Positions 56,401 to 64,000 of a DNA stretch of 64,000 nt are shown here, piece after piece. The position numbers and the translations under genes were made by a program. Numbering within the stretch: the first letter of the stretch is position 1; every line of letters begins with the position of its first letter. The DNA comes from Panopea generosa. Its lineage: Eukaryota > Mollusca > Bivalvia > Adapedonta > Hiatellidae. The notes under the pieces are model-generated. The model saw only the letters and a program-made list of their open reading frames with translations, had not been told where the DNA came from and made no database searches. The DNA lies in assembly GCA_029582155.1 (NCBI GenBank), contig CM055907.1, positions 12,432,133 to 12,496,132 of the forward strand, in the 5' to 3' direction.

Positions 56401-58848
56401 GCGTTGAATTGCCTTCCTGTCAGGAATTTGTCAGTGACAATTAGATGTTAGGTGTGTATAGTACTGGCGACAGTCTCTGTGATGATTGGCCGTGAATTGT
56501 GTTATACGGCGATGAATCACCTTCCTGTCGGGAATTAGTCAGTGACATGTAGGAGTAAGGTGTGTATAGTACTGGCGAAACTAATTGTGATGATTGGCCG
56601 TGAGCTGTGTTATACGGCGATGAATCACCTTCCTGTCCGGAATTAGTCAGTGACATGTAGGAGTAAGGTGTCTAAAGTACTGGTGACAGTCTCTATGATG
56701 ATTGGCCGTGAATTGTGTTATACGGCGGTGAATCTCCTTCCTGTCGGGAATAAGTCAGTGACATGTAGGAGTAAGGTGTGTCTTGTACTGGCTACAATCT
56801 CTGTGATGATTGGCCGTGAGCTGTGTTATACGGCGGTGAATCACCTTCCTGTCGGGAATAAGTCAGTGACATGTAGGAGTAAGGTTTGTATTATACTGGC
56901 GACAATCTCTGTGATGATTGGCCGTGAGCTGTGTTATACGGCGATGAATCATCTTCCTGTCAGAAATTTGTCAGTGACATGTAGAGGTTAGGTGTGTCTA
57001 GTACTGGCGACAGTCTCTGTGATGATTGGCCGTAAGATGTGTTATAAGGCGATGATTCACCTTCCTGTCAGGAATTAGTCAGTGACATGTAGAGGGAAGG
57101 TGTGTCTAGTACCGGCGACAGTCTCTGTGATGATTGGCCGTGAGCTGTGTTTGAAGGCGATGCATTACCTTCCTGTCGGGAATTAGTCAGTGATATGTAG
57201 AGATAATGTGTGTTTAGTATGGGCGACATTCTCTGTGATTATTGGCCGTGAGCTGTGTAATACGGAGATGAATCATCTTCCTGTCAGGAATGAGTCAGTG
57301 ACTTGTAGAGGTAAGGTCTCTCTAGTACTGGCGACAGTCTCTGCGATGATTGTCCGTGAGCTGTGTTATATGGCGATGAATCATCTTCCTGTCCGGAATT
57401 AGTCATTGATTTGTAGAGGTAAGGTGTGTCTAGTACTGGCGACAGTCTCTGTGATGATTGTCCCTGTGCTGTGTTATACGGCGATTAATCATCTTCCTGT
57501 CAGGAATTAATTGGTGACATGTAGAGGTAAGATGTGTCTAGTATTGGCGACAGTCTCTGTGACGACTGGACGTGAGCTGTGTTATACGGCGCTGAATCTT
57601 CTTTTTGTCGGGAATTAGTCAGTGACATGTACAGGTAAGGTATGTCTAGTACTGGCGACAGTCTCTGTGATGATTGGCCGTGAGCTGTGTTATACGGCGA
57701 TGAATCACTTTCCTGTCGGGAACTTGTCAGTGACATGTAGAGGTAAGGTGTGTCTAGTACTGGTCGCAGTTTCTGTTATGATTGACCGTGAGCTGTGTTA
57801 TACGGCGATGAATCACCTTTCTGTCGGGAATTAGTCATTGACATGTAGAGGTAAGGTGTGTCTAGTACTGGCGACAGTCTCTCTGATGATTGGCCGTGAG
57901 CTTTGTTATACGTCGATGAATCATCTTCCTGTCGGGAATTAGTCAGTGACATGTAGAGGTTAGGTGTTTTTAGTACTGGCGACAGTCACTGTGATGAATG
58001 GCCGTTAGCTGTGTTAAACGGCGAATAATCACGTTCCTGTCAGGAATTAGTCAGTGACATGTAGAGGTAAGGTGTGTCTAGTACTTGCGGCAGTCTCTGT
58101 GATGATTGGCCGTGAGCTGTGTGATACGGCGATGAATCACCTTCCTGTCGGGAATAAGTCAGTGACATGTAGAAGTAAGGTGTGTCTTGTACTGGCGACA
58201 GTCTCTGTGATGATTGGTCGTGAGCTGTGTTATACGGCGATAAACAATCTTCCTGTCGGGAATTAGTCAGTGACATGTTGAGGTAAGGTGTGTCTAGTAC
58301 TGGCGACGGTCTTTGTGATGATTGGCCACGAGCTGTGTTATACGGCGATGAATCACGTTCCTGTCGGGAACTAGTCATTGGCATGTAGAGGATAGGTGTG
58401 TCTAGTACTGGCGACGGTCTCTGTGATGATTGGCCGTGAGCTGTTTTATATGGCGATGAATTCCTTTCCTGTCGGGAACTAGTCAGTGACATGTTGGGGT
58501 AAGGTGTGTCTAGTAGTGGCGACGGTCTCTGTGATGATTGGCCGTGAGCTGTGTTTTACGGCGATGAATCACCTTCCTGTCGGGAACTAGTCAGTGACAT
58601 ATAGAGGTAAGGAGTGTCTAGTACTGGCAAACCACCTAGCGGTTTCAAGGAACGATAATTAGGTATGCTGGCCGCCGTTAAATAACTCACGTAATGTTGG
58701 AAAAAGGCGTAAAACCCCAAACAAAGAAATATAGAAGGACGAAATTTAGTTCGTTTACATTCAATATAATATAATAAACTGAATTCTGCTACACAAAAAC
58801 AACAAGTTTAAAACTTACCAATATGAAAGCGAATATAAATTTCCTCAT
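37576..58848 (-). CDS. Secreted IgGFc-binding-domain protein with Thr/Ser linker and two LU (three-finger) domains, ten exons
   Basis: Exons in gene order: 58819-58848, 49619-49688, 47356-48558, 46738-46869, 44826-44908, 43330-43398, 41588-41687, 40816-40916, 38759-38827, and a last exon starting at 37734. All junctions are GT-AG and in phase, giving about 655-671 residues. Domains: signal peptide (MRKFIFAFIL joined to GLLFQEFG); an IgGFc-binding N-terminal type domain (about 34-434, from GREFIFGIL to YFGYGYYAGM); a Thr/Ser-rich linker (about 435-478) suited to O-glycosylation; LU1 (about 479-562); LU2 (about 563-655). Each LU domain has 12 cysteines, starting CxxC and ending CCxxxxCN. The 3' end is uncertain: read-through reaches TAG at 37578-37576, but donors at 37628 (gtagct) or 37598 (gtaaat) could lead to further exons, such as a membrane anchor. 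The founding family (FCGBP) is secreted mucus protein; a recognition role here is inference. TATAAA lies about 75 bases before the ATG. Confidence 0.82.
37935..38055 (-). mobile_element. tRNA-derived SINE, family A, diverged
   Basis: The minus strand contains GGGTTTGATCATCCCTCAC, GGTGTCCTTGAGCTAGACA and CGATTCTACCCACGAAGACT. It lies in the last intron of the IgGFc-LU gene. Confidence 0.6.
38140..38600. mobile_element. Foldback element with internal repeats
   Basis: The outer ends TTTGGGCCATTGCGGCAT and ATGCCGCGATGGCCC are inverted repeats. Inside, the left half has repeated CGAAACAACGATGGTGAAAA and GTCGAAACTACGATGGAGAA; the right half has the complementary CACCATCGTTGTTTCGAC and CACCATCGTAGTTTCGAC. 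The two halves can pair into a long multi-register hairpin. No reading frame of interest. Confidence 0.85.
38759..38827 (-). CDS. IgGFc-LU gene exon 9 (LU2, middle third)
   Basis: Acceptor atcaatgtag, donor gtacgt, 69 nt, phase 0 at both ends. Encodes LCSIEEYNWGHTVHYKLGC then ASKL, aligning with exon 6 at both cysteines. Confidence 0.8.
39055..39990 (-). repeat. Tandem repeat carrying AGGTCA direct repeats, reversed orientation
   Basis: Five to six units with GTGACCTTGACCTTTGAGGT, GTCATGTTGATCAACTGA and GACAAAGTTACAGACCGGAC. This is the reverse complement of the family at 15560-16700. Confidence 0.85.
40010..40290 (+). mobile_element. tRNA-derived SINE, family C
   Basis: Head AAGAGATAGAGCGTCCATCT with B-box GGGGTCGATCCCCGG, then TAGAAGCTTCCTCGCTTGG, GGTCCGGTGTCAG and GTGACTGGATGGGGTGTAC, matching 17495-17750 reversed. 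The open frame through it is incidental. Confidence 0.8.
40455..40725. mobile_element. MITE with imperfect 40-bp terminal inverted repeats
   Basis: The left arm CGGGTAATCCATTCCGATAC then TCTCCATTCAT pairs with the right arm ATGATGGATGGAGGGTATCG then GAATTGGCAACCGGGCG. The interior is about 190 bases with no transposase. A collapsed relative lies at 30170-30275. Confidence 0.65.
40816..40916 (-). CDS. IgGFc-LU gene exon 8 (LU2, first third)
   Basis: Acceptor cgaattaaag, donor gtgaaa, 101 nt, phase 1 in and 0 out. Encodes LPDRSERGPLCFDCGHVG then NIDECHTVTICQDDE, which aligns with exon 5 at CxxC, C and C. Confidence 0.8.
40985..41515 (+). repeat. Imperfect AGT/AGC/AGA trinucleotide array
   Basis: More than 500 bases of AGT units mixed with AGC, AGA and ACA. 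All minus-strand frames stay open as poly-Thr/Leu/Tyr-type tracts, which is a composition effect. It sits in the intron between LU1 (exon 7) and LU2 (exon 8). Confidence 0.97.
41588..41687 (-). CDS. IgGFc-LU gene exon 7 (LU1, last third)
   Basis: Acceptor actatttcag, donor gtgagt, 100 nt. Encodes SCSLQHKESLASSNECVE then CCNSSFCNGEGCGDH plus one base (phase 1). CCxxxxCN is the closing signature of Ly6/uPAR domains. Confidence 0.84.
41700..43325. other. IgGFc-LU intron 6, no further feature
   Basis: AT-rich intron sequence without a recognised repeat family. Short frames at 42381-42572 and 43159-43350 lack motifs, and the latter overlaps exon 6 on the opposite strand. Confidence 0.45.
43330..43398 (-). 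CDS. IgGFc-LU gene exon 6 (LU1, middle third)
   Basis: Acceptor ttttgttag, donor gtaaga, 69 nt, phase 0 at both ends. Encodes VCFVGRFNKDGSAIYRSGC then MNHE. Identical in length and phase to exon 9. Confidence 0.82.
43490..43780 (+). repeat. Tandem repeat of about 119 bp, 2.5 copies
   Basis: ATGTTCTAAATTGTCGTCTG, GTTTGCAAACATAATCAAAT, CAAAGCGCTGT and TATACTTAATATACATGAAC occur about 2.5 times in a row, in intron 5. Confidence 0.9.
44125..44430 (+). repeat. Irregular tandem repeat with AACCAATCAGAA
   Basis: Three units of GACCGAACATC, TTTTAATAAACCAATCAGAA and CATTATCAGAATCCCGTT, with the related AACCAATAAATCAGAAAATA at about 44658. The 107-codon frame through it is a repeat by-product. Intron 5. 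Confidence 0.85.
44826..44908 (-). CDS. IgGFc-LU gene exon 5 (LU1, first third)
   Basis: Acceptor ttttcaag, donor gtaaaa. Encodes LRNFCYSCEDMSHLQYCD then RVHACQENE, with the opening CxxC of a three-finger domain. Enters in phase 1, leaves in phase 0. Confidence 0.8.
45656..46175 (+). mobile_element. Non-LTR retrotransposon (CR1/L2-like) 3' fragment
   Basis: Frames separated by one shift encode NEDEYHFVLICPSYQNIR (from 45711) and then YYKRPSMLKFIELMQSKK, continuing to FGVRKSLYN before a stop at 45909-45911. The pattern D(E)xHFLxxCPxYxxxR followed by RP...KFIxLMxS is the usual C-terminus of CR1/L2-clade reverse transcriptase proteins. The 3' UTR ends in TTTGAATCTTGAATC, a short repeat tail typical of such elements. 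It is 5'-truncated and frameshifted, and lies in intron 4 of the IgGFc-LU gene. Confidence 0.7.
46738..46869 (-). CDS. IgGFc-LU gene exon 4 (Thr/Ser-rich linker)
   Basis: Acceptor aaatatag, donor gtacat, 132 nt, phase 1 at both ends. It encodes TCDGSSTASTTSSTSTT and KRPSTSTASVQPTRV, then ATMVTNSTVS. This is mucin-like and probably an extended O-glycosylated spacer between the IgGFc-type domain and LU1. Its symmetric phase lets it be gained or lost without shifting frame. Confidence 0.78.
46893..46970 (-). pseudogene. Decayed duplicate of the Thr/Ser linker exon
   Basis: The minus strand reads CAGCTAAATTTGGTCACATG then TGATGGTTCTTTGACTG. It resembles the working exon 4 start, AACTAAATATAG|GAACGTG then CGATGGTTC. 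It would encode TCDGSLTVSSPTTFSTATT before a stop. The acceptor AG is lost (TTTGG instead of ATAG) and no donor remains. It lies between exons 3 and 4. Confidence 0.55.
47356..48558 (-). CDS. IgGFc-LU gene exon 3 (IgGFc-binding N-terminal domain)
   Basis: A single 1203-nt exon (acceptor gtttatcag, donor gtatat) encodes 400 residues. It opens with GREFIFGILDAL and closes with KHYFGYGYYAGMDL. Such paired GxEFxF and YGF...GYxYxxGM landmarks bound the N-terminal domain of IgGFc-binding proteins. Internal landmarks include SYLIYPVQTLSTHF, SGSAYSEIP and MLPTDTWQKAYIVPL. Several NxT/S sites are present. No stop or frameshift. Confidence 0.92.
48840..49080 (-). mobile_element. tRNA-derived SINE, family B
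   Basis: The minus strand begins CCGTGACCGAGTGGTCTAAT. It has GGTCATGGGTTTGAGCCCAA as B-box, then TACTTACAGAAGGACGATGG and the tail TGTTGAAAATGGAGTTAAT. In intron 2 of the IgGFc-LU gene. Confidence 0.78.
49095..49437. mobile_element. MITE related to 29802-30068
   Basis: The left end CACGATGGCGAACCAATGTG and right end ACGTGGGTTCGTGATTATG are diverged terminal inverted repeats. Internal TTTTAGGTAACATAACTTCC and CACTCCATACC match the first copy. In intron 2. Confidence 0.65.
49619..49688 (-). CDS. IgGFc-LU gene exon 2
   Basis: Acceptor atatacttgtag and donor gtaagt bracket 70 bases. Read from phase 0 they give GLLFQEFGSIHTNHCSSKNG then GKS plus one base. That base joins GT of exon 3 to make a Ser codon, leading directly into SIGREFIFG. 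Both the phase and the signal-peptide sense support inclusion. Confidence 0.75.
49735..58630 (+). repeat. 108-bp satellite array filling intron 1 of the IgGFc-LU gene
   Basis: About 80 head-to-tail copies of a 108-bp unit: TAGTACTGGCGACAGTCTCT, GTGATGATTGGCCGTGAGCT, GTGTTATACGGCGATGAATC, ACCTTCCTGTCGGGAATTAG, TCAGTGACATGTAGAGGTAA and GGTGTGTC. Since 108 is a multiple of 3, long frames open on both strands (for example minus 53032-53592 and 58040-58492) with a 36-residue period. Multi-unit blocks are duplicated: about 1190 bp (50220 versus 51410) and about 399 bp (55721 versus 56120). No conserved start, splice or codon bias points to expression. Confidence 0.95.
58631..58818 (-). other. IgGFc-LU intron 1, promoter-proximal part
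   Basis: Single-copy sequence between the satellite edge and the exon 1 donor. No other feature seen. Confidence 0.5.
58819..58848 (-). CDS. IgGFc-LU gene exon 1 (signal peptide start)
   Basis: ATG at 58848 encodes MRKFIFAFIL, a charged start then a hydrophobic run, followed by the strong donor gtaagt (58818-58813), phase 0. The distance to exon 2 is 9.1 kb, but the frame and the hydrophobic continuation there (GLLF) complete a credible secretion signal. Confidence 0.72.
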
Positions 58849-59384
58849 ACTGCAACACTCGTAGACCATCTAGTTTCAAGTCGTCTAACTTCACGCCGCT
58901 TGTTTATAATATTATCCAAGTTTTATAATCTAGGTAACATAAATGCAAGATAAGGCATATCAGTTGGTATAGAGTATAATATGACATACACACAGAATTG
59001 TTCATGAGTGCCTATTTATCAATGCATTTATGAAACGATTTGTCATCAATGTTTAATGCGAGGCATATTATATATTTTTCGACAAGTTTATTAAATTTAA
59101 TAATTAATTAGTAAGAATGTGAGATTATATTTTACACATTTCTCTGACTGAAACTGTCACATTTCCAAAGCGTTTCTCTACAATACGAGGAAAGATATGT
59201 GAGTTCATAGCGAACGTGTTATACTTATTCTATATATAGATTATGTTTAAGCTGTTTTGGTTGTTGTGTCCTTTAAATTAGTACTGTATGTTTAATATTT
59301 GTTTTTAGTTAAACATAATATTATTGTCTAGGATGTACGCGAACTTTACAGGAAAATAAGTTTGTTTATATTAACAACCATCTA
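58849..59384 (-). promoter_or_regulatory. Candidate promoter region of the IgGFc-LU gene
   Basis: Upstream of the ATG on the minus strand. TATAAA-like motifs are at 58927-58922 and 58917-58912, 65-80 bases before the start codon. A TATA-driven short leader is plausible but unproven. The rest is AT-rich with no recognised element. Confidence 0.3.
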
Positions 59385-61450
59385 AATATTGTATTTCCCG
59401 TGATATACGAATTCATAAATACTGTGCATTAAAATGACAACCAAGAACGCGTGATATATGAATTTATAAATACTGTGCATTAAAGTGGTAACCAAGAACG
59501 CATGATATATGAATTCATAAATACTGTGCGTTAAAATGGCACCCAAGAAATTGTGATATACGAACTCACAATTACTGTGAATTAAAGTGGCAACCAAGAA
59601 CTCGTAATATACGAACAACTCACAAGTACTGTGCATTAAAGTGGTAACCAAGAACGCGTGATATATGAACTCACAATTACTGTGAATTAAAGTGGCAACC
59701 AAGAACTTGTGATATACGAACAACTCTCAAGTACTGTTTATTAAAGTGGCACCCAAGAACGTGTGATATACGAACAACTCACAAGTACTGTGAATTAAAG
59801 TGGTAACCAAGAACGCGTGATATACGAACAACTCAAAAGTACTGTGCATTAAAGTGGTAACTAAGAACGCGTAATATATGACTTCATAAAAACTGTGCAT
59901 TAAAGTGGCACCCAAGAACGTGTGGTATACGAACTCACAATTACTGTGAATTAAAGTGGCAACCAAGAACTCATGATATACGAACTCACAAGTACTGATC
60001 ATTAAAGTGGTAACACAAAACGCGTGATATATGAATTCATAATTACTGTGCATTAAAGTGGCAACCAAGAACGTGTGGTATACGAATTCGCAAGTACTGT
60101 TTATTAAAGTGGCAACAAAGAACGCTCGATATACGAATTCACAAGTACTGTGTATTAAAGTGGCAACCAAGAACGGGTGATATACGAATTCACAAATAAT
60201 GTGCATTAAAGTGGCAACAATGAACGCGTGAAATACCAATTCACAAGCGCTGTGCATTAAAGTGGCAACCAAGAACGGGTGATATACGAATTTACAAATA
60301 CTGTGCATTAAAGTGGCAACCAAAAACACGTGATATACCAATTTACAAGTACTGTGCTTTAAAGTGGCAACCAAGAACGCGTGATATACCAATTCACAAG
60401 TACTGTGTACTAAAGTGGCAACCAAGAACGCGTTATATACGAACTCACAAGTACCGTGTATTAAAGTGACAACCAAGAACGCGTGATATACGAATTCACA
60501 AGTACCTTGTATCAAAGTGGCAACCAAGAACGAGTGATATACGAATTCACAATTACTGTGCATTAAAGTGGCAACCAAGAACACATGAATTAAGAATTCA
60601 CAATTACTGTGCATCAACGTGGTAACTAATAAGGTGTGATAAAAGAATGCACAATTATTGTCCGGTAACCTAACAACCAAAAACGCTTGATATACGAATT
60701 CAAAATTACTGTGCATTAAAGTGACAACCAAGAACGCGTGATATACGAATTCACCATTACGGTGCATCCACGTGACAACCAAGTACGTGTGATATACGAA
60801 TCCAGAATTACTGTGCATCAACTTGGCAACCAAGAACGCGTGATATACGAATTCACAAAACTGTGCTTTAAAGTTGCAACCAAGAACGCGTGATATACGA
60901 ATTCACAATTACTCTGCATCAACGTGACAACAAAGAACGTGTGATAAACGAATGCACAATTACTGTCCGGTAACGTGACAACCAATAAAGCGTGATATAC
61001 TAATTCAAAATTACTGTGCACTAAATTGGCAACTAAGAATGCGTGATATACGAAGAATGCACAATTACTGTGCATTAAAGTGGCAACCAAGAACTCGTGA
61101 TATACGAATTCATAATTACTGTGCATTAAAGTGGCAACGAAGAACTCGTGATATACGAAGAATGCACAATTACTGTGCATTAAAGTGGCAACCAAGAACT
61201 CGTGATATACGAATTCACATTTACTCTACATTAACGTGGCAACAAAGAACGTGTGATATACGAATTCACAATTAATGTGCTTTAACGTGGCAACCAAGAA
61301 CGTGTGTTATACGAATGCACAATTACTGTCAGGTAATGTGACAACCAAGAACACGTAATATACAAATTCACAATTACTGTGCATTAACGTGGCACCAAAG
61401 AACGCGTGATATACGAATTTATAGTTTCTGGGCATTAAAGTGGCAACCAA
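59385..61450 (-). repeat. 51-bp satellite array
   Basis: About 40 units of GCGTGATATACGAATTCACA, AGTACTGTGCATTAAAGTGG and CAACCAAGAAC. Spacing is 51 at 60371, 60422, 60473 and 60524. Because 51 is a multiple of 3, the minus strand stays open for 368 codons (59727-60833) as a 17-residue repeat, HSNCEFVYHAFLVATLM. Some units are extended by AAC or GAA to 54. Confidence 0.95.
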
Positions 61451-62166
61451 GCACACAACCAAGAACATAAATTAACAGACTTTCTTTTATTGAATATACT
61501 CATGAGTCAGTTTATATTTGAGTTTTATACTCACCTTGCACGTGAGATGCTGCACGTGAACTGTTGATTCGGCGAGCATTTTATTAATTTTCAAATGCGT
61601 TAAATATAAGCATATCATAGTCTCATTAGACTTTCATAGACAACACATATTATTTCATTAATGTAACAACATTTACAGTTAATCTAAAATGTAAAAACGC
61701 AAACTTTAAGATGCAAAGCGTAAATTAATCCATTGGTGTATAAACTGTTCTTTGACTCGGTCGACCTTGACCTTGTAAACAGTGATTGTACTCGAGAAAA
61801 AAACTAACTTTCTTAGATAGTGATCAATCCCTCTTTTATTTTGATTTTCTATAATTCCTAGAATCTTGATGGGAAAGTATATATGATCCCTCAATATTTG
61901 AGATTTTGATTTTTACAGGTTATTGAAATAGAATTTCGTCCCAATCGTTATTGCAGGTACCTAGTTAAATATAATTCGTTGACTAATATACAAATTGAGC
62001 AAGTGTTCTGTTCCATTTTGTGTTAAATGTTCAGACGACCAATAAATGTGTACATGTATTGGTGTTATTTAATATGTTTTGAGTACTCATGTAAACACAA
62101 TATTGTTTGTTTTCACTTAAATTTAGTATTGGACGATAGAAAGAGAAAACTTTTATATTTTTACAG
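61451..62166. other. Spacer
   Basis: AT-rich, no gene recognised. Two CACGTG E-boxes lie 14 bases apart at 61539 and 61553. On the minus strand ATG 61579 runs 15 codons to a good donor (gtgagt at 61534), a weak first-exon candidate with no partner. Confidence 0.35.
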
Positions 62167-62946
62167 GTATGTCATAAGTGCACAGCGTCATGATTACCAA
62201 AGGATGACGGAATTGACCGAGTATGCACAATTGAATCAGAAATTTTACGATAATTTGCATCAGTTAAGCAGCTAATATGTATACTAGAATTACTGATCAG
62301 TAAATACACAATCAAATCATGATTTATTCACATGTCAGATATGTATCGTCTGTAATAAGCAACGGAACGCGTTGACAATTCACAGAAACGTTTGTCATTT
62401 ATAAACAAGTTGTTTATTTCTTTATAAAATAGATATCTTTTGTTACTGGCTATATCGCTTTAAGTTGTATTACAGTATTGTAATACAAGCGCTGCAATAC
62501 AAACGTACAGTTAATACAGTAAAAACATAATATATAAAATAAACAGCCTTCCTTACAATATATGGTTACTTAAGAACAATATGGCAGTTTCAAATAAATT
62601 ACAGTTGCCGTCAATATATATATTTGGAGACAATTATTTGTGAAAAACCAATACTTATCTAGAAGGTTAACACAAACGCACATGTGATTCAAGTATATGT
62701 AGTTGTATAAATAGAATTTCTCCTTTTAAAATTTGTCTTTTCGCAAAAGGTTTCCCACCTTTCTTTGACAATAGTTAATTAATTTTCATTTTGTACAGAA
62801 TATAGCTGTGTGTATTCTCTTGTTTTAATGACATCTCGTTAGGTTTCATTTCGTAAATCATACACGTTAAAGTCTCACTACATAGTTGAATTTTGTTCTT
62901 TGTTCTAAATAAAAGAAGGTCTAAGTCTCAAAAAAAAAAAAAAAAA
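62167..62946 (+). pseudogene. Possible retrocopy or terminal exon, ending in poly(A)
   Basis: After ATTTTTACAG (62157-62166) an open frame encodes YVISAQRHDYQRMTELTEYA then QLNQKFYDNLHQLSS, with a stop at 62273-62275. Then comes AT-rich sequence, AATAAA at 62908-62913 and, 16 bases later, 17 consecutive A residues (62930-62946). A genomic A tract exactly where a transcript would be polyadenylated suggests retroposition. The acceptor-like sequence at the left edge instead suggests a real last exon. I do not recognise the peptide and found no target-site duplication. Confidence 0.35.
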
Positions 62947-64000
62947 TCCACATAGAATTTTTTTTTATAGTTATTTCCCATAGCAGAAATGTACCCGCCG
63001 ATAAAAATGCACACTTACTGGTAGGTTGACCAGCTTAATGACAGTACAGTGTAAGATAGCATAAGATTCGTGTTACCGTCGTCAAAAAGGGGCGCAACTG
63101 ATTACTGAGAGAAACTTATAAGAAATCCGAGTTATCTTCTTCAACCAGCTGTGCCATTGAACAAGCAAAGCCTCTGACTGGGACTTTCGACTACGTTTTC
63201 TTTTTTTGACCCGTAAACGAATACTACACCTAAATTATTCCAAAATTGATCATTCACTTTTATCAAGCCGCGTGTTCACATTCGTTCACTCGCGAGCTTT
63301 TCTTTAAACGAAAGGAATTTCGGCACAGTTTTGGCACGTCCCAAGTATATGAGAACACACAAAAGTCTCTAATAACAGTAGGTAAAGGGCCAAGTTTATA
63401 GATGTCTTGTTGGTAAATGATTGAGTAAAGTGATTGTGTGATGCATTGAACATTACTTGACCAACTGATCTGACGCGGGCTGTCAATCAAACAAGTCGAT
63501 TATCCAATCAACGATTGATATTGTCTCCAGGGCCGCCATTTTCCTTACACACTACATTGTATTACATTGTATTTACTTGAACAAATAACGCCATGTTGCC
63601 AGTGGACGGAGCGAAAGTCATTCTCGCGTCTGGTTCATTACTTTACAAACGCTATAGAATTAGTTGTACATTTTATTTATTATGTTTGTTACATGTAAAA
63701 TCTAATGAGTTTCTTTCAAGAATTTAACATAGATATATATTTTTCTTCTGTTAAATAAACTTCTTCTTTCGCTTTTAAAACCTTGAAAGTTATGCTCTGA
63801 TTGGCTGGCGGAAAGGTCAATCTGAGGTGACCTTCTATGCGACGCAGTCAGATCTACTTTGCGTAGGGTATGGAAGCTTCAAAATTGATCTGATTTTAAT
63901 AAGAGTATTTAGATCTATCAATGTTATTATACGTGCTTTCCATTTTCGGTACCGGTTTTGTAATACATTCAACATATACTGTTATTTGTCTTCCGAACGA
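62947..64000. other. Right-hand flank, possible promoter elements
   Basis: No exon can be supported. From 63500 on the sequence is less AT-rich. It holds GCCGCCATTTTCC (63532-63544, a YY1-type site) and reversed CCAAT boxes (GATTGGCTGG near 63798), as seen near housekeeping promoters. An ATG at 63593 opens about 45 codons without known motifs. Confidence 0.35.

Noticed and set aside
61535-61579. Minus-strand first exon MLAESTVHVQHLTCK with donor gtgagt
   Set aside because: Phase 0 would permit joining to the IgGFc-LU gene, but it has no signal peptide and lies beyond a satellite; no independent support.

Overview
The window looks like nuclear DNA of a lophotrochozoan animal, most likely a bivalve mollusc. 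It is AT-rich, its genes have small exons with GT-AG introns, and the introns and spacers are full of tRNA-derived SINEs, short inverted-repeat DNA elements, satellite-like arrays and degraded LINE pieces. Three protein-coding loci can be rebuilt exon by exon. They occupy only about 3 kb of coding sequence; most of the rest is repeats.

Layout. (1) At 495-582 (minus) is the first coding exon of ERCC5/XPG, the DNA repair endonuclease; the rest of that gene runs off the left edge. (2) Head-to-head with it, LCMT1 (leucine carboxyl methyltransferase 1, which methylates the PP2A catalytic subunit) spans 2474-21207 (plus) in six coding exons. These join in perfect phase to a 313-residue protein. Intron 2 carries a roughly 8.9 kb array of 50-bp and then 52-bp repeats. 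(3) 21.2-37.5 kb has no gene I can support. It holds many short transposons, a degraded mobile-element reading frame with a 2A-like NPGP motif, a 67-bp minisatellite and an ACGC microsatellite. (4) A secreted multidomain gene runs on the minus strand from 58848 down to about 37.6 kb in ten exons. It encodes a signal peptide, an IgGFc-binding-protein N-terminal type domain, a Thr/Ser-rich linker and two cysteine-rich three-finger (Ly6/uPAR, LU) domains. Its first intron is filled by a roughly 8.9 kb array of a 108-bp repeat. (5) Upstream of that gene, 59.4-61.45 kb is a 51-bp repeat array, followed by a possible terminal exon or retrocopy that ends in a genomic poly(A) tract (62167-62946).

The most notable system is the minus-strand IgGFc-LU gene. 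After its large first domain exon, every module (linker, LU1, LU2) starts and ends in intron phase 1, and both LU domains are split into three exons at the same places with the same phases. This is the signature of a gene growing by exon-module duplication. A decayed second copy of the linker exon lies just upstream of the working one. Its role in recognition or immunity is an inference from the domain families. The three loci show no functional link to one another. Most long reading frames in the window are by-products of arrays whose repeat unit is a multiple of three.
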